NCBI GenBank assembly: GCA_963971285.1
Contig: OZ020261.1
Span: 3,534,001 to 3,598,000, forward strand
Length of the DNA stretch: 64,000 bases
From: Astropecten irregularis
Lineage: Eukaryota > Echinodermata > Asteroidea > Paxillosida > Astropectinidae
Direction of reading: 5' to 3'
The notes beneath the pieces were generated by a model. It was given only the letters and a program-made list of their open reading frames with translations. It was not told the origin of the DNA and ran no database searches. Shown piece by piece: positions 12,306 to 20,627 of this stretch (positions are counted from its first letter, which is position 1; the number at the start of each line of letters is the position of its first letter). A program made the position numbers and the translations under genes.

Positions 12306-14003
12306 ACAGTAATTGACTCGACAGTATATGTACAATGGAGATTGTGATAAGAAGGGATCCCCAAACACATTGATTATTTTAGCCCTTAAATAGCTTCTAC
12401 TTCTCAAAAATGATACTTTTGAGATTCAGCAAATGTTCCTGGGTCCTTAAAAGCCTGGATTGAAGAAATTTGTGCAACATTTCAGTGTAAAATTGCAATT
12501 TTCTTACGTGCTTCTTGCAAACTTGAAAACAGCCCTTCTAATCGCGTGAGGCCATTTTGTCTGGTCTGGTTAGTCTAGTGCCCGGACTCAACAGATCAAG
12601 AGTCTTCAAAATATCAGAAGGCCATTTCCCAGGTCACTTGACCAATCTCGGTGGTGGAAACCAGACTATTTTTGTCTGCGGCCGTACATGTTCCATCTTC
12701 GTTACTGTCTTCACCCCAAAATTTCCCTCAAAAATCAAAGCCCTGCCCTCTTTCCACAAAACTAACCTTGCTAATATTTGTAGAAGAGGACATCACCAAG
12801 GTATTTTTTGGTAAGTTACTTTCAAAAAGTAGTTTTCCTTTCCTTTATAGTTTTGGAACCCGTCTTATCACAAATGGATCTTGAATTAAGTCTCCGTCAT
12901 GTGCAAAAGAAGTTGTCTGTTAAGTGCTGAATTAAGTGGTTCTTAGTCAATACTACGCCTTATAATTACATGGCTAGGGAACCACTTGTACACAATAGTG
13001 CTCCGCACTAATGACGTCACAAAATCCCCGGATGTCAGACAAACATTGTCTCACACACGTAGTGTATGGACGTGCACACGCACACACCCCTGCATGGTTG
13101 CAATGTTTGTCTGAGATCCGGTGCGCGGAGCGCTATTATTGAATTACGTGGTTAGCGACTGTGTTTAGTCCACAACTTACAAAAGGATTATTTTCAAACC
13201 CCCATATTCCATGTGTGAAAGAATTCCACTGACGGCCATCACTTGTGCACAAACATATGGGACCAACAGAGGGCGTTTTGATAAAATTAAAAATGACTAG
13301 GAACCGCTGCATTCAAAGTGTATCATTGTAGGTAAAAAAACCCTGAAAATGTCACTTTTTAGATAAGCTACACCAGTTTTCACACCTGAGATTGAAGTTC
13401 ATCATGACTTGCATGAAATAAGTTAACTCTTGGAGGAAATAACCCTGTTTCCGTCATGGCCGTCAGTGGAATTCTTCCCACAAAGAGGATATAGGCCTAT
13501 CACAACTGTGTATTTATAAGCCATGTCTGGAAGTAACCCTTGTGGACTAAATACAGCACACTTACTTCTAGATTTAGAAGGCTACTCCGTGATAGCCTTC
13601 TAAATCTAGAAGTACAGCACACTAACCCCACAATTACCGTTTTCAGCTTCAGGCCTACATGTACCTGTTAGGGCCTACCAGACGTAATCTGCGATGCCGT
13701 CGAGGGCTCGAGGCCCTTTGTCAACTTCGTGGCTTCTTCGACCGTTGCGACCAACAGCAACAGAGAAATGACCTCCACCACAAACTCTGCATGCAGAGCA
13801 TTTGAAGGCCTTGTTGTACAGAACGAATAGAACTGCAGTATTTCTACAACTTGTTGTAGTCTACATATTAACTGTGTACCTGTATGTACATTATTGTACT
13901 GTAGTACTAGTACACCCTTTCAGGGGTGACCGTGACAGGTACACAGTCTGACCATAGAGCTCTATGTAGCTCTATGGTCAGACACTTGACTATAGACAAG
14001 ATA
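12306..14003. other. Intergenic stretch with several small inverted repeats
   Basis: No convincing gene. It contains three small structures. GAATTCCACTGACGGCCAT (13221-13239) is exactly inverted at 13456-13474, a MITE-like unit of about 254 bp. A 21-bp perfect hairpin at 13564-13613 has an 8-base loop and is flanked by the 11-bp direct repeat TACAGCACACT (13552-13562, 13613-13623). A 16-bp hairpin, GTCTGACCATAGAGCT, lies at 13946-13983. Around 12990-13140 is a further inverted pair built on CAGACAAACATTG. Confidence 0.6.
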
Positions 14004-14012
14004 GACTGTCAG

Positions 14013-14077
14013 TAGTCTGGTTCCCGGACCCAAAAAGCGCCAGACTATTGTCTGTCAAATAGGGTCCGGTATCGGCT
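14013..14077 (+). repeat. 65-bp module repeated in the left arm only
   Basis: A module with inner ends CCGGACCC and GGGTCCGG is present here and again, inverted, at about 38438-38504. It is absent at both corresponding positions of the right arm (39429 and 39932). It behaves like a small mobile or gene-converted unit within this element family. Confidence 0.55.
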
Positions 14078-14129
14078 TAGTCTGGTTCCCTGCCCAAAGA
14101 TTCCCTGACGACTCTTATTAAAAATCTTA

Positions 14130-14658
14130 GGCCGTGTCCCAATTCACTGGCTGCGGCCGTGGCTGCGGCTATTGGCAGCGCGTCATCTTGTTGCCGCGTC
14201 CCAATTCACTGGCTGTGGCCGTGGCTATGGCCGCGACGTCACGAATATCAAGCCACAAGGGAAGGTGACTTCGTTGTGGCCGGGCCAACTTTATATGGCA
14301 AGCCAAATGCCAAATAATTCGATAAACCCTATTTATCGGAGATAAACACGTTTTTCGCCAAGAAACACTATATTCCGACATGATAAACACTGCTTTTTGA
14401 GAAAAACTCTGTAATAAACAAATTTTATCTAGATAAAGATTGTTTTTCACCGATAAACAGTGTATATCGAATTATTTGGCATTTGGCTTGCCATGACCTC
14501 AGTTGCGCGTATCATGGCGTATGAATTCAAATCGTCTCGACAGGCGCGTCTACGCGGCCGAAGGCGCGTCCCAATCCTACTGGCTGAATCCAGTTCGAAG
14601 ACGCGGCCACAGCCACGGCCGTAGCCAGCGGCCACAGCCAGTGAATTGGGACACGGCC
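14130..14658. mobile_element. Harbinger-like MITE, 529 bp
   Basis: TIRs begin GGCCGTGTCCCAATTCACTG and are inverted at the right end; the target duplication is TTA (14127-14129 and 14659-14661). The right arm of the host element near 39893 provides the empty site with a single TTA. The subterminal GGCTGTGGCCGTGG sequence is repeated. Inside (about 14295-14493) lies a second inverted pair, GGCAAGCCAAATGCCAAAT, that may be a further nested unit. TWA duplication and these TIRs fit the PIF/Harbinger group. ORFs here are chance. Confidence 0.75.
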
Positions 14659-14810
14659 TTAGGTCAGGTATCGGCTACGGTTAAATATAGAAAATGACAC
14701 AGCTGTCATGTCTGCGCAGGCGCGGAAGCTAGTTTTAGCGTTTACCGAGAATCAATTTTAGCATTCATTTTTGCACTTTTGTAGGCACATGCAATTTTAT
14801 CTGGACAGAA

Positions 14811-15073
14811 GTAGTATGAAAAGGGGGTTATCATTCCAAACCCCATTTTCACTCACTCCACTCCACATTTAACTGCCACATTCAAAATAGATTTCATCTC
14901 GCCAATTTTCACCCCCCATTTCACAAATCTCAGAATATCCAAAATCAAAATCAAAATGCCTCATTTTATCGTGAAAAAAAAAATGTTGTAAATTTAAAAA
15001 GTTGTAGATTGGAATGTGAAAAAAATGAGAAAATTAAATAATATTATTTTATATTATTATAAATAAGATGGAA
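14811..15073 (+). repeat. Polinton left terminal inverted repeat
   Basis: The outer roughly 212 bp match the right end with about three substitutions; then come an AT-rich diverged stretch and a shared block, TATTATTATAAATAAGATGG, that includes the start codon of the first gene. The TIR therefore supplies the promoter of the terminal genes. Confidence 0.9.
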
Positions 15074-15838
15074 CAAAACAAAACAATAAAACATACATAC
15101 TTTGTAACTGAAAAACATGATCTATATAAAAACGCAGATAAAAGTGAATATAATCATTATGGGTTGTTTAATGAGAAAAATTTAATAATAAATCCAGCGA
15201 TTAAAACTTCACAAGAAGTAGTAGAATGTGCTAAATCAAAAATTACTTATAAACATGATGATAAAGAATGTAATTTAATTTTTATGTTACCAACAAATTT
15301 TTGTTTTGGAATAAATACAATTAATACTTTTGGTGAAGAAAAAAATCCAGACAACACAACTGGCTATCAAATTGTATATAATTTACAAAATGATTGTGAT
15401 GAAATTGTTAAATACTTTGATAAAATGAGATGTACAGTAACTAAATATATTGAATCTGATAAAGATAAAAATATACCAAAAATAACCAGAACTATGTATA
15501 TAAACATGGGAAAACAAAGTGTTAAACCAATTTATGATGATAAAAACAAAAAAATGTATATTAAACTTAAATCATATGGAAAAGGAAATCAATTAAAACA
15601 ATATACAAAATTGTTTGATTCTAAAAAGAAAAAGATTGATAACATCGATGAATATATGAATAAATCATGTAAAGTTACACCTGTTCTCATCTGTAATGAT
15701 ATATTTTTTGGTTCTCATGGAAATAGTGGATTTGGTGCAAGTATCAGATTTAAATTAGAACAAGCTTTTATTAGGCAATATGAAACTATACAAATCCCCA
15801 CTAATGTCATGTTTGATATTGAAGATATTGATGACTAA
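15068..15838 (+). CDS. Conserved Polinton/NCLDV-like protein of unknown function, possible DNA-binding role
   Basis: A lysine- and aspartate-rich 256-residue soluble protein with no signal peptide or membrane segment. The C-terminal part has a hydrophobic core, PVLICNDIFFGSHGNSGFG (about residues 205-223). To me this resembles single-domain proteins of unknown function in phycodnavirus-like viruses, some of which are proposed single-strand DNA-binding proteins; this is a weak recollection. The start ATG lies at the inner edge of the TIR after TATTATTATAAATAAG, the same leader that precedes PolB at the other end. The gene ends 72 bp before a strong stem-loop with a T-run. Function is unassigned. 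Confidence 0.7.
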   Translation: MEQNKTIKHTYFVTEKHDLYKNADKSEYNHYGLFNEKNLIINPAIKTSQEVVECAKSKITYKHDDKECNLIFMLPTNFCFGINTINTFGEEKNPDNTTGYQIVYNLQNDCDEIVKYFDKMRCTVTKYIESDKDKNIPKITRTMYINMGKQSVKPIYDDKNKKMYIKLKSYGKGNQLKQYTKLFDSKKKKIDNIDEYMNKSCKVTPVLICNDIFFGSHGNSGFGASIRFKLEQAFIRQYETIQIPTNVMFDIEDIDD

Positions 15839-15909
15839 ATCTAGAATATAAAAAAGAAAGCCAAAAAAAATAACAAAAAAATTATCATTTTTATTTACAC
15901 ACTAAATTA

Positions 15910-15943
15910 AGCCACATCCAAATTAGGATGTGGCTTTTTTTTT
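15910..15943 (+). terminator. Stem-loop plus T-run after the first Polinton gene
   Basis: AGCCACATCC (15910-15919), loop AAATTA, then GGATGTGGCT (15926-15935) and nine or so T. The 10-bp stem is perfect. It resembles the hairpins at which large DNA viruses end mRNAs; the role is inferred. Confidence 0.65.
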
Positions 15944-16843
15944 ACGTCGTATGCATGTGCACTACTCATATGCACTTGACAATGCACTAAAGGTTATTTA
16001 CCTTAAGTGTATACACAACACTCGCTTGAAAAAAACAGCCATTCAATGTCACGCGTGGTTGTCCCCAGCGTAAACAGGGTTTTTGTTATTCAAATTTCAT
16101 TCATGACTGAACGTAGTGTAAAACGCTTAGTCATCCGCTGACACAAAGGTTTAAATTCCTAAAAGCACTCGGGTTTGTTATTGAAATATAACACATGACT
16201 GAACCTGTGTAAACCGTCACAATCACAGTCAAACACCCCTCAAAAAATAGACTCGTCCTTTGTGTCGTCATCGTTGTTATTGCACCATTTCGAATATAAT
16301 ATATATCAAATTAAAAAACCATTTTCAGTCGGGGCTGGGGGATAGCTCAGTGGATAAGCTCGGCGGTTTGCAACCACAGGGTACCGGGTTCGACACACGG
16401 TCTGTAAAATTGAAATTAACATAACAAAAAATATGAATAAAAAATAGAAAAAGAAAAAATGTTTCTCGTTGAATATTTGATGTGGGTATTTAATAAGAAA
16501 CATAAAAAACAATATCCTGACATAAAAAAACATGAAAAAAAATAGAAAAAGAAAAAATGTTTCTCGTTGAATATTTGGGGTGATATTTAATAAGAAACAT
16601 AAAAAACAATATCCTGACATAAAAAAACATGAAAAAAAAAAACCTTTAAACTTTGAACCCGGTACCCTAAAAAAGGGGGTCAATAGTGTTGTTGGCCCTC
16701 TTTGATGAGTTTAAGGCATAGACCCCGGCCCCTTTACACTCTTTATAAAAACGCCCACGCATTCTGAGTAAAGTATTGGGTGAAAAAAAAATGATTCAGT
16801 AAAAAAAAAAAAATAATAATTAATTAATTTTTTTTAAATATAA
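15944..16843. other. Polinton noncoding gap with a tRNA-like remnant
   Basis: No ORF that looks real in 900 bp. A tRNA-like box A (TAGCTCAGTGG, 16343-16353) and box B-like GGTTCGAC (16387-16394) suggest a degenerate tRNA-derived insertion; acceptor stems do not pair. GGGTACCGGGTTC (16379-16391) is exactly inverted at 16655-16667, bracketing the tandem duplication. CATGACTGAAC occurs twice near 16102 and 16193. This may be where an ancestral gene such as the protease was lost; that is speculation. Confidence 0.5.
16435..16640 (+). repeat. Tandem duplication, unit ~105 bp
   Basis: AAAAATGTTTCTCGTTGAAT, then TTTAATAAGAAACATAAAA, then ACAATATCCTGACATAAAAA occur twice in tandem with a small internal length difference. 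The minus-strand 125-residue ORF across it is a repeat artefact. Confidence 0.75.
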
Positions 16844-17275
16844 ATGGATGAGATAGGTATGTGCACTCACAACATCATGATTGATGAAGACAAAGACGAG
16901 TATTATTGCAACAAGTGTGGATTAATTATAGGTTATAGTCTCATGGATTATTCTACGGAAAATATTAATGGAAAGTATAATCAGAGATTTTTCTATAAAA
17001 AAACAAAGGCTTCTATAGTAAAAAAAGTCTTTGATAAATTTAACATTCAATACCAAATGTGTGACCTTAAACTCGTCGAGTTTAAATTAAAACAAATATT
17101 AAAGGGAAAAATATCTAGGGGTCATCCACTCAGGTCGTTAATGGCTGTATGTTATCTAAAAAATGTTTCTAACGTAACCCAAGAAACAGTACAAAAGTTA
17201 TTTCAAGTAGAATTAAAATATTTTAATCAAGCGTTAAAAAGATACAACGAAACTTTTAAAGAGGAGGAGCTGTAG
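16844..17275 (+). CDS. TFIIB-like transcription factor encoded by the Polinton
   Basis: A 143-residue protein with a zinc-ribbon-like N-terminus: Cys7, His9, then CNKCGLIIG with Cys22 and Cys25, followed by an aspartate-containing loop. Residues about 60-135 look like a single cyclin-type repeat. ISRGHPLRSLMAVCYLKN followed by a helix-turn-helix-like segment ending FNQALKRY resembles the 'RG..R...AAC.YYA' repeat of TFIIB proteins in nucleocytoplasmic large DNA viruses. Cellular TFIIB has two cyclin repeats; here there is one. The start follows TTTAAATATAA directly. If correct it would recruit RNA polymerase to the element's own TATA-like promoters. It is not part of the usual Polinton core. 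The zinc ligand spacing is slightly unusual. Confidence 0.7.
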   Translation: MDEIGMCTHNIMIDEDKDEYYCNKCGLIIGYSLMDYSTENINGKYNQRFFYKKTKASIVKKVFDKFNIQYQMCDLKLVEFKLKQILKGKISRGHPLRSLMAVCYLKNVSNVTQETVQKLFQVELKYFNQALKRYNETFKEEEL

Positions 17276-17321
17276 GGGTAACTCTCGCTTGACTTTCTTT
17301 ATAACTCGGAGGTTTACTCTC

Positions 17322-17337
17322 GTCGTTTTTAAACGAC
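17322..17337. terminator. Short stem-loop between convergent genes
   Basis: GTCGTTT TT AAACGAC, a 7-bp near-palindrome midway in the 78-bp space between the TFIIB-like gene (plus) and the next gene (minus). It may end both transcripts. Confidence 0.45.
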
Positions 17338-17353
17338 TTTGTCAAACTTAAAC

Positions 17354-18025
17354 TTAATTTCCAAGTTTTTTCATAAGTTCTTTTTTTTCTTTGGCGAGTA
17401 AATCACTCGCCATCGCTTTAGCCTTTTCTTCAACTTGTCGTTCAAATTCAACTTTATTTAAATGTTTAGCTTCTTCTAACTTTGTAGAAGTTTTTAATCT
17501 TATTTTTTCTTTCAAGTCGTTAAATTTTTTAAGTTCTGACGTAATTAATATAAATTCTTCGTGAGAAATATCACCATCTTCGATGGCCTTTGACACGTAT
17601 TCATCTATCGTGTTTAACTTTGCATCTGCTAAAATTTTAATCTGATCGTGTTTTTTACTCTTTACCGCTAATTTTTTGCTTGCGTATTTAAGTACCGCGT
17701 AAAATCCAAAGGCACCTAGGCTAGTACCCTCTAAGACTAAGCCAATTGGGGCACTAATAACACCCATTAATGCGGGGATCCCTATCGTGGCTGCAGTGAC
17801 CCCCAGTACTTCAACCCCGTGCTCTACATATTGAATCGCAGAGATCCACCTTTTTAATTTTTTAAAAGAAACCTCGCGCGAGTTTCTTTCTTTACAGATT
17901 TGAGATTTAATATCTTCAATTTTTTGGAGTCGATAAATTTTAGTTTCGTCTTTAATATCATCACCGCTGTTTAAGTTTAGATCAGGATATAAAGGTTTTA
18001 TTTCATTTACATTAACAGCTGCCAT
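17354..18025 (-). CDS. Polinton membrane-associated protein of unknown function
   Basis: 223 residues. The N-terminal third is polar. Residues about 70-112 are hydrophobic and glycine-rich (VEVLGVTAATIGIPALMGV then APIGLVLEGTSLGAFGFYAV), which could form two membrane segments. The C-terminal half is a charged helical region ending in a lysine-rich coiled coil. Similar proteins with the pattern ISHEEF..I occur beside capsid genes in invertebrate Polintons as far as I recall. A TTATATATTA box lies 6 nt before the ATG. Possibly a virion inner-membrane or core protein; function not assigned. Confidence 0.7.
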   Translation of the reverse strand: MAAVNVNEIKPLYPDLNLNSGDDIKDETKIYRLQKIEDIKSQICKERNSREVSFKKLKRWISAIQYVEHGVEVLGVTAATIGIPALMGVISAPIGLVLEGTSLGAFGFYAVLKYASKKLAVKSKKHDQIKILADAKLNTIDEYVSKAIEDGDISHEEFILITSELKKFNDLKEKIRLKTSTKLEEAKHLNKVEFERQVEEKAKAMASDLLAKEKKELMKKLGN

Positions 18026-18030
18026 ATTTT

Positions 18031-18040
18031 TAATATATAA
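18031..18040 (-). promoter_or_regulatory. TATATAA-type box, representative of a motif before most Polinton genes
   Basis: Read on the minus strand the sequence is CGCTTATATATTAAAAAT then ATG. Equivalent boxes precede genes starting at 21980 (TGTATATAATA), 22261 (CTTATATAG), 22401 (TTATATATTA), 22834 (CTTATATAATA), 23342 (GCTATATAG) and 25574 (CTTATATATTA), and on the plus strand at 19277 (CTTATATTATAA). The spacing to the ATG is about 4-30 nt, implying very short leaders. Confidence 0.65.
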
Positions 18041-18046
18041 GCGTTT

Positions 18047-19237
18047 TTAAATTATTTCACATTCGATTAAAATCCCCGCGCCTTTGTTATTGATGATTTT
18101 TCCTTCCTCGTTTTTAATTGAAAAGGCAAGTTTATTAATTTTACCGTTTTTTAATGTTTTCCCAACGTGAGTTTGGTTTGTTTGGCTTGTGTGATAAAAT
18201 GATAACATATTTGAAGGAAACCCGTTGTAAAAATTATCACTCGTGTTTAACTGCTCGCAATGAATAAACGTAATGTTAAATGGGTTAATATCGTAATCAC
18301 CCTTATAAATGACATTTGGGATTAACCTTCCTTTGGGTAAATTGAGCAAATTAGAAACTTCTCGATTTAAACGTAGATTAAGGTTTATATCAGTGACCCT
18401 TAAGGTCACCGTTTTACTTTCTCTATAGACTTTAAAGCTCACACCCGGTATCGCGTTTATCAATGACTCGAACCAATCGATACCATAAAATCCAGGTAAA
18501 ATAATGATGCTTCCTGATTTGCCCTCGGGCAAAGCCGTAACCTCACTCACCGGATGTAGCGCATTTACGATTGGCTCTTTATGTCCTAAAACAACGAGGC
18601 TGTTTTTAATTTGTGGTAAACGCATATTTTCTGTTTTTTCTTGATTGTCATTGTTGTATCCATATCGAAGTAAATTTGTGGCTAATACTTGGCCTTCTAT
18701 GATATAGTCTATTCTTTTATTTAATAAATGTATTACATAGTTAACATAATTTTGTAATTCATCATCAAGTCTATCCCTGGCTAATTCTAGGGTTTGTTTT
18801 CGTTGTCTGAGGACCTGTATTTCTTCTTGTATTTTTATTTCCACTTCGTTAAGAATTTCAGTATCATATCCGTCAAACATCTGTGTAATAATACGTGCTA
18901 TGACTTCTTTTCTGCTTTGTTGAATTTCTTCAGTTGTCATCGATAAACGAAATTGATTCATTATCTCAGGGGTCAGTTCTAATGGCTTTGTCTGTAGTTG
19001 TGAGCTTTTATCAGTTTGTCTATTGTCTCTAGACCTACCGTTAGTATAAGCGGGTTGCCCATCTATCTCCTTTTCCCAAGTAATCTCACTGGATTTAGTT
19101 ATGTTAAAATAGCCTACCGTAAACACGAGATTTTTAACGCGAATTTGTTTTGAGCCATCTAAATTATCAATCACCTCTTGCAATTTAAACGTTTGTTCGT
19201 TTTTTGTCAAATAAAATGTGTGTTGTATTCCGCTCAT
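18047..19237 (-). CDS. Candidate Polinton minor capsid / fibre-like structural protein
   Basis: 396 residues. The N-terminal region contains HTFYLTKNE...RVKNLVFTVGYFNIT, the middle (about 130-195) is a long charged helix, and the C-terminal 170 residues are beta-rich with IIILPGFYGIDWFESLI, a segment ending ITFIHCEQLN, a short NGFPSNMLSFY motif and a terminal strand GAGILIECEII. This C-terminal layout recurs in Polinton proteins encoded next to the capsid genes and suits a jelly-roll or attachment domain. It diverges from the next gene, sharing a 39-bp promoter. I cannot distinguish penton from fibre by reading alone. Confidence 0.55.
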   Translation of the reverse strand: MSGIQHTFYLTKNEQTFKLQEVIDNLDGSKQIRVKNLVFTVGYFNITKSSEITWEKEIDGQPAYTNGRSRDNRQTDKSSQLQTKPLELTPEIMNQFRLSMTTEEIQQSRKEVIARIITQMFDGYDTEILNEVEIKIQEEIQVLRQRKQTLELARDRLDDELQNYVNYVIHLLNKRIDYIIEGQVLATNLLRYGYNNDNQEKTENMRLPQIKNSLVVLGHKEPIVNALHPVSEVTALPEGKSGSIIILPGFYGIDWFESLINAIPGVSFKVYRESKTVTLRVTDINLNLRLNREVSNLLNLPKGRLIPNVIYKGDYDINPFNITFIHCEQLNTSDNFYNGFPSNMLSFYHTSQTNQTHVGKTLKNGKINKLAFSIKNEEGKIINNKGAGILIECEII

Positions 19238-19276
19238 TCTTACTCTACTTTTATTATAAAAAGACTTATATTATAA
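19238..19276. promoter_or_regulatory. 39-bp divergent promoter
   Basis: The whole space between two divergent ATGs holds CTTATATTATAA abutting the plus-strand ATG (19277) and TATAATAAAAG facing the minus-strand gene. The leaders must be extremely short. Confidence 0.6.
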
Positions 19277-20536
19277 ATGGGAAACTCTTTAGGCGCTTTA
19301 GCTATTATCGTCAATAAAAATCATACTTTTTTTGTACAATTTAAAGATATGTCAACCGCGTATAAATTACCACGCGTTAAAACGGACGAAGCAATCGAAC
19401 GATGGCAAACTAACCCTTTATCCTTTTATCAAAACCAATTCAACTTTGCGATTTATTGTGCCACGACCGCGTGTGGAGTAGGTCTTGACCTCCTCCACAA
19501 TAAAAACCAATATATTTCATCGCTGTTTCATTTTCACGTGTATTATACTATACGAAAAATATTTTATAATTTGGTAGCACCTATACCTGGTGATGATGTA
19601 TTTAACGCGTTAAATAACCGTTATGATACGAGAGCTTTTACGGACACGTGCCGTGTATTTGGAATCGATCGAAGCAAGTCTTTTAAACAAACGAGAGATA
19701 CGACCTCAAATGGCTTGGGTACTGCTTTTTACTACAATTCGGGGTCGGTTCCAGTGCCGGGGAAAAACTATGACCCCCACGACTTGGGTGTAAACTACGG
19801 TACGTATGCAGGCTCAACTTTTATGGGCTTTGGTTTAATGGATCCACCAAAAGGATCGGGTCACGCGAGTACCTATACGGTCACTTACCTTGAACAATCC
19901 AATAATGTTTTAGGTGCTTGGACAGACTTTATTTCAAAGACGAGTTCTTTTACCGATGTTGGAATTACAAAAATTAACGAATCGATTAGGGCTTACGTGT
20001 ACGCGCTTTTAGGTGCACAAGCACAAACAAAAACCAGTGCATTAACCCCGGGAACCGGTTTAGATGCGCAGCATCAGTTTGTTACCATCGTAGAAAGTCT
20101 TATTAATAGCGAACCAGATTTAGAGCAAAGTATCAATCAATTTCAAGATTCACTGCAGTATGCTAAAACTCCACTCAACTTTGTCGTAAGACCCGGGTTA
20201 TACCTCATTCCATCAGATATGGATTTAAGGGTAGGCATACACGATGGTTACAATAATAACTTGCAAATTGCACCTTTAACCGCTAAACCGGGATTTCAAC
20301 CAACCTTAAACGCTCCGATACAAGTTGATGACTTTGATCCTCAGCCAACCCTTAAACCCAAACCCACTCAAGAACCAACAGAAGAACCTACACCACGTTT
20401 ATCACCTATACCTAAAACCTCAGAGTCAAATCCTAAAGCATCTTTAGACATTCATCAAGATGAAAAATTATCTTTAACGATAGGAACAGTTGCAATCATT
20501 GCGATAGGAGTTTTAGTCTACAAAATTTTGACTTAG
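19277..20536 (+). CDS. Conserved Polinton protein with C-terminal membrane anchor
   Basis: 419 residues, function unknown. An ordered domain of about 290 residues includes FAIYCATTACGVGLDLL, FHFHVYYTIRKI and CRVFGIDRSKSF. It is followed by a proline/threonine/glutamate-rich linker (about 330-385, KPTQEPTEEPTPR) and a C-terminal hydrophobic helix, SLTIGTVAIIAIGVLVYKIL. The type is a tail-anchored, stalked membrane protein, such as a virion surface or inner-membrane component. I recall homologues in other animal Polintons but no function. The stop is followed within 25 bp by the hairpin shared with the opposing gene. Confidence 0.75.
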   Translation: MGNSLGALAIIVNKNHTFFVQFKDMSTAYKLPRVKTDEAIERWQTNPLSFYQNQFNFAIYCATTACGVGLDLLHNKNQYISSLFHFHVYYTIRKIFYNLVAPIPGDDVFNALNNRYDTRAFTDTCRVFGIDRSKSFKQTRDTTSNGLGTAFYYNSGSVPVPGKNYDPHDLGVNYGTYAGSTFMGFGLMDPPKGSGHASTYTVTYLEQSNNVLGAWTDFISKTSSFTDVGITKINESIRAYVYALLGAQAQTKTSALTPGTGLDAQHQFVTIVESLINSEPDLEQSINQFQDSLQYAKTPLNFVVRPGLYLIPSDMDLRVGIHDGYNNNLQIAPLTAKPGFQPTLNAPIQVDDFDPQPTLKPKPTQEPTEEPTPRLSPIPKTSESNPKASLDIHQDEKLSLTIGTVAIIAIGVLVYKILT

Positions 20537-20557
20537 AAAAATATAAATATTTAAACC

Positions 20558-20606
20558 AAAAAAAATACCCCCAAAGCTCAAAAGGAGCTTGGGGGTATTT
20601 TTTTTT
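20558..20606. terminator. Bidirectional stem-loop between convergent genes
   Basis: A-run, ATACCCCCAAAGCTC, a short A-rich loop, GAGCTTGGGGGTAT, T-run. The stem is about 21 bp counting the A/T arms, with one bulged A. The A-run on one side and T-run on the other make it work in both directions for the genes ending at 20536 (plus) and 20628 (minus). Confidence 0.7.
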
Positions 20607-20627
20607 ATTATTTGTTAAAAAACAAAA

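Noticed and set aside
16325..16400. A functional tRNA gene in the Polinton
   Set aside because: Box A is good and box B partial, but acceptor and anticodon stems do not pair.
16306..16683. 125-residue Phe-rich minus-strand ORF
   Set aside because: Translation of an A-rich tandem duplication.
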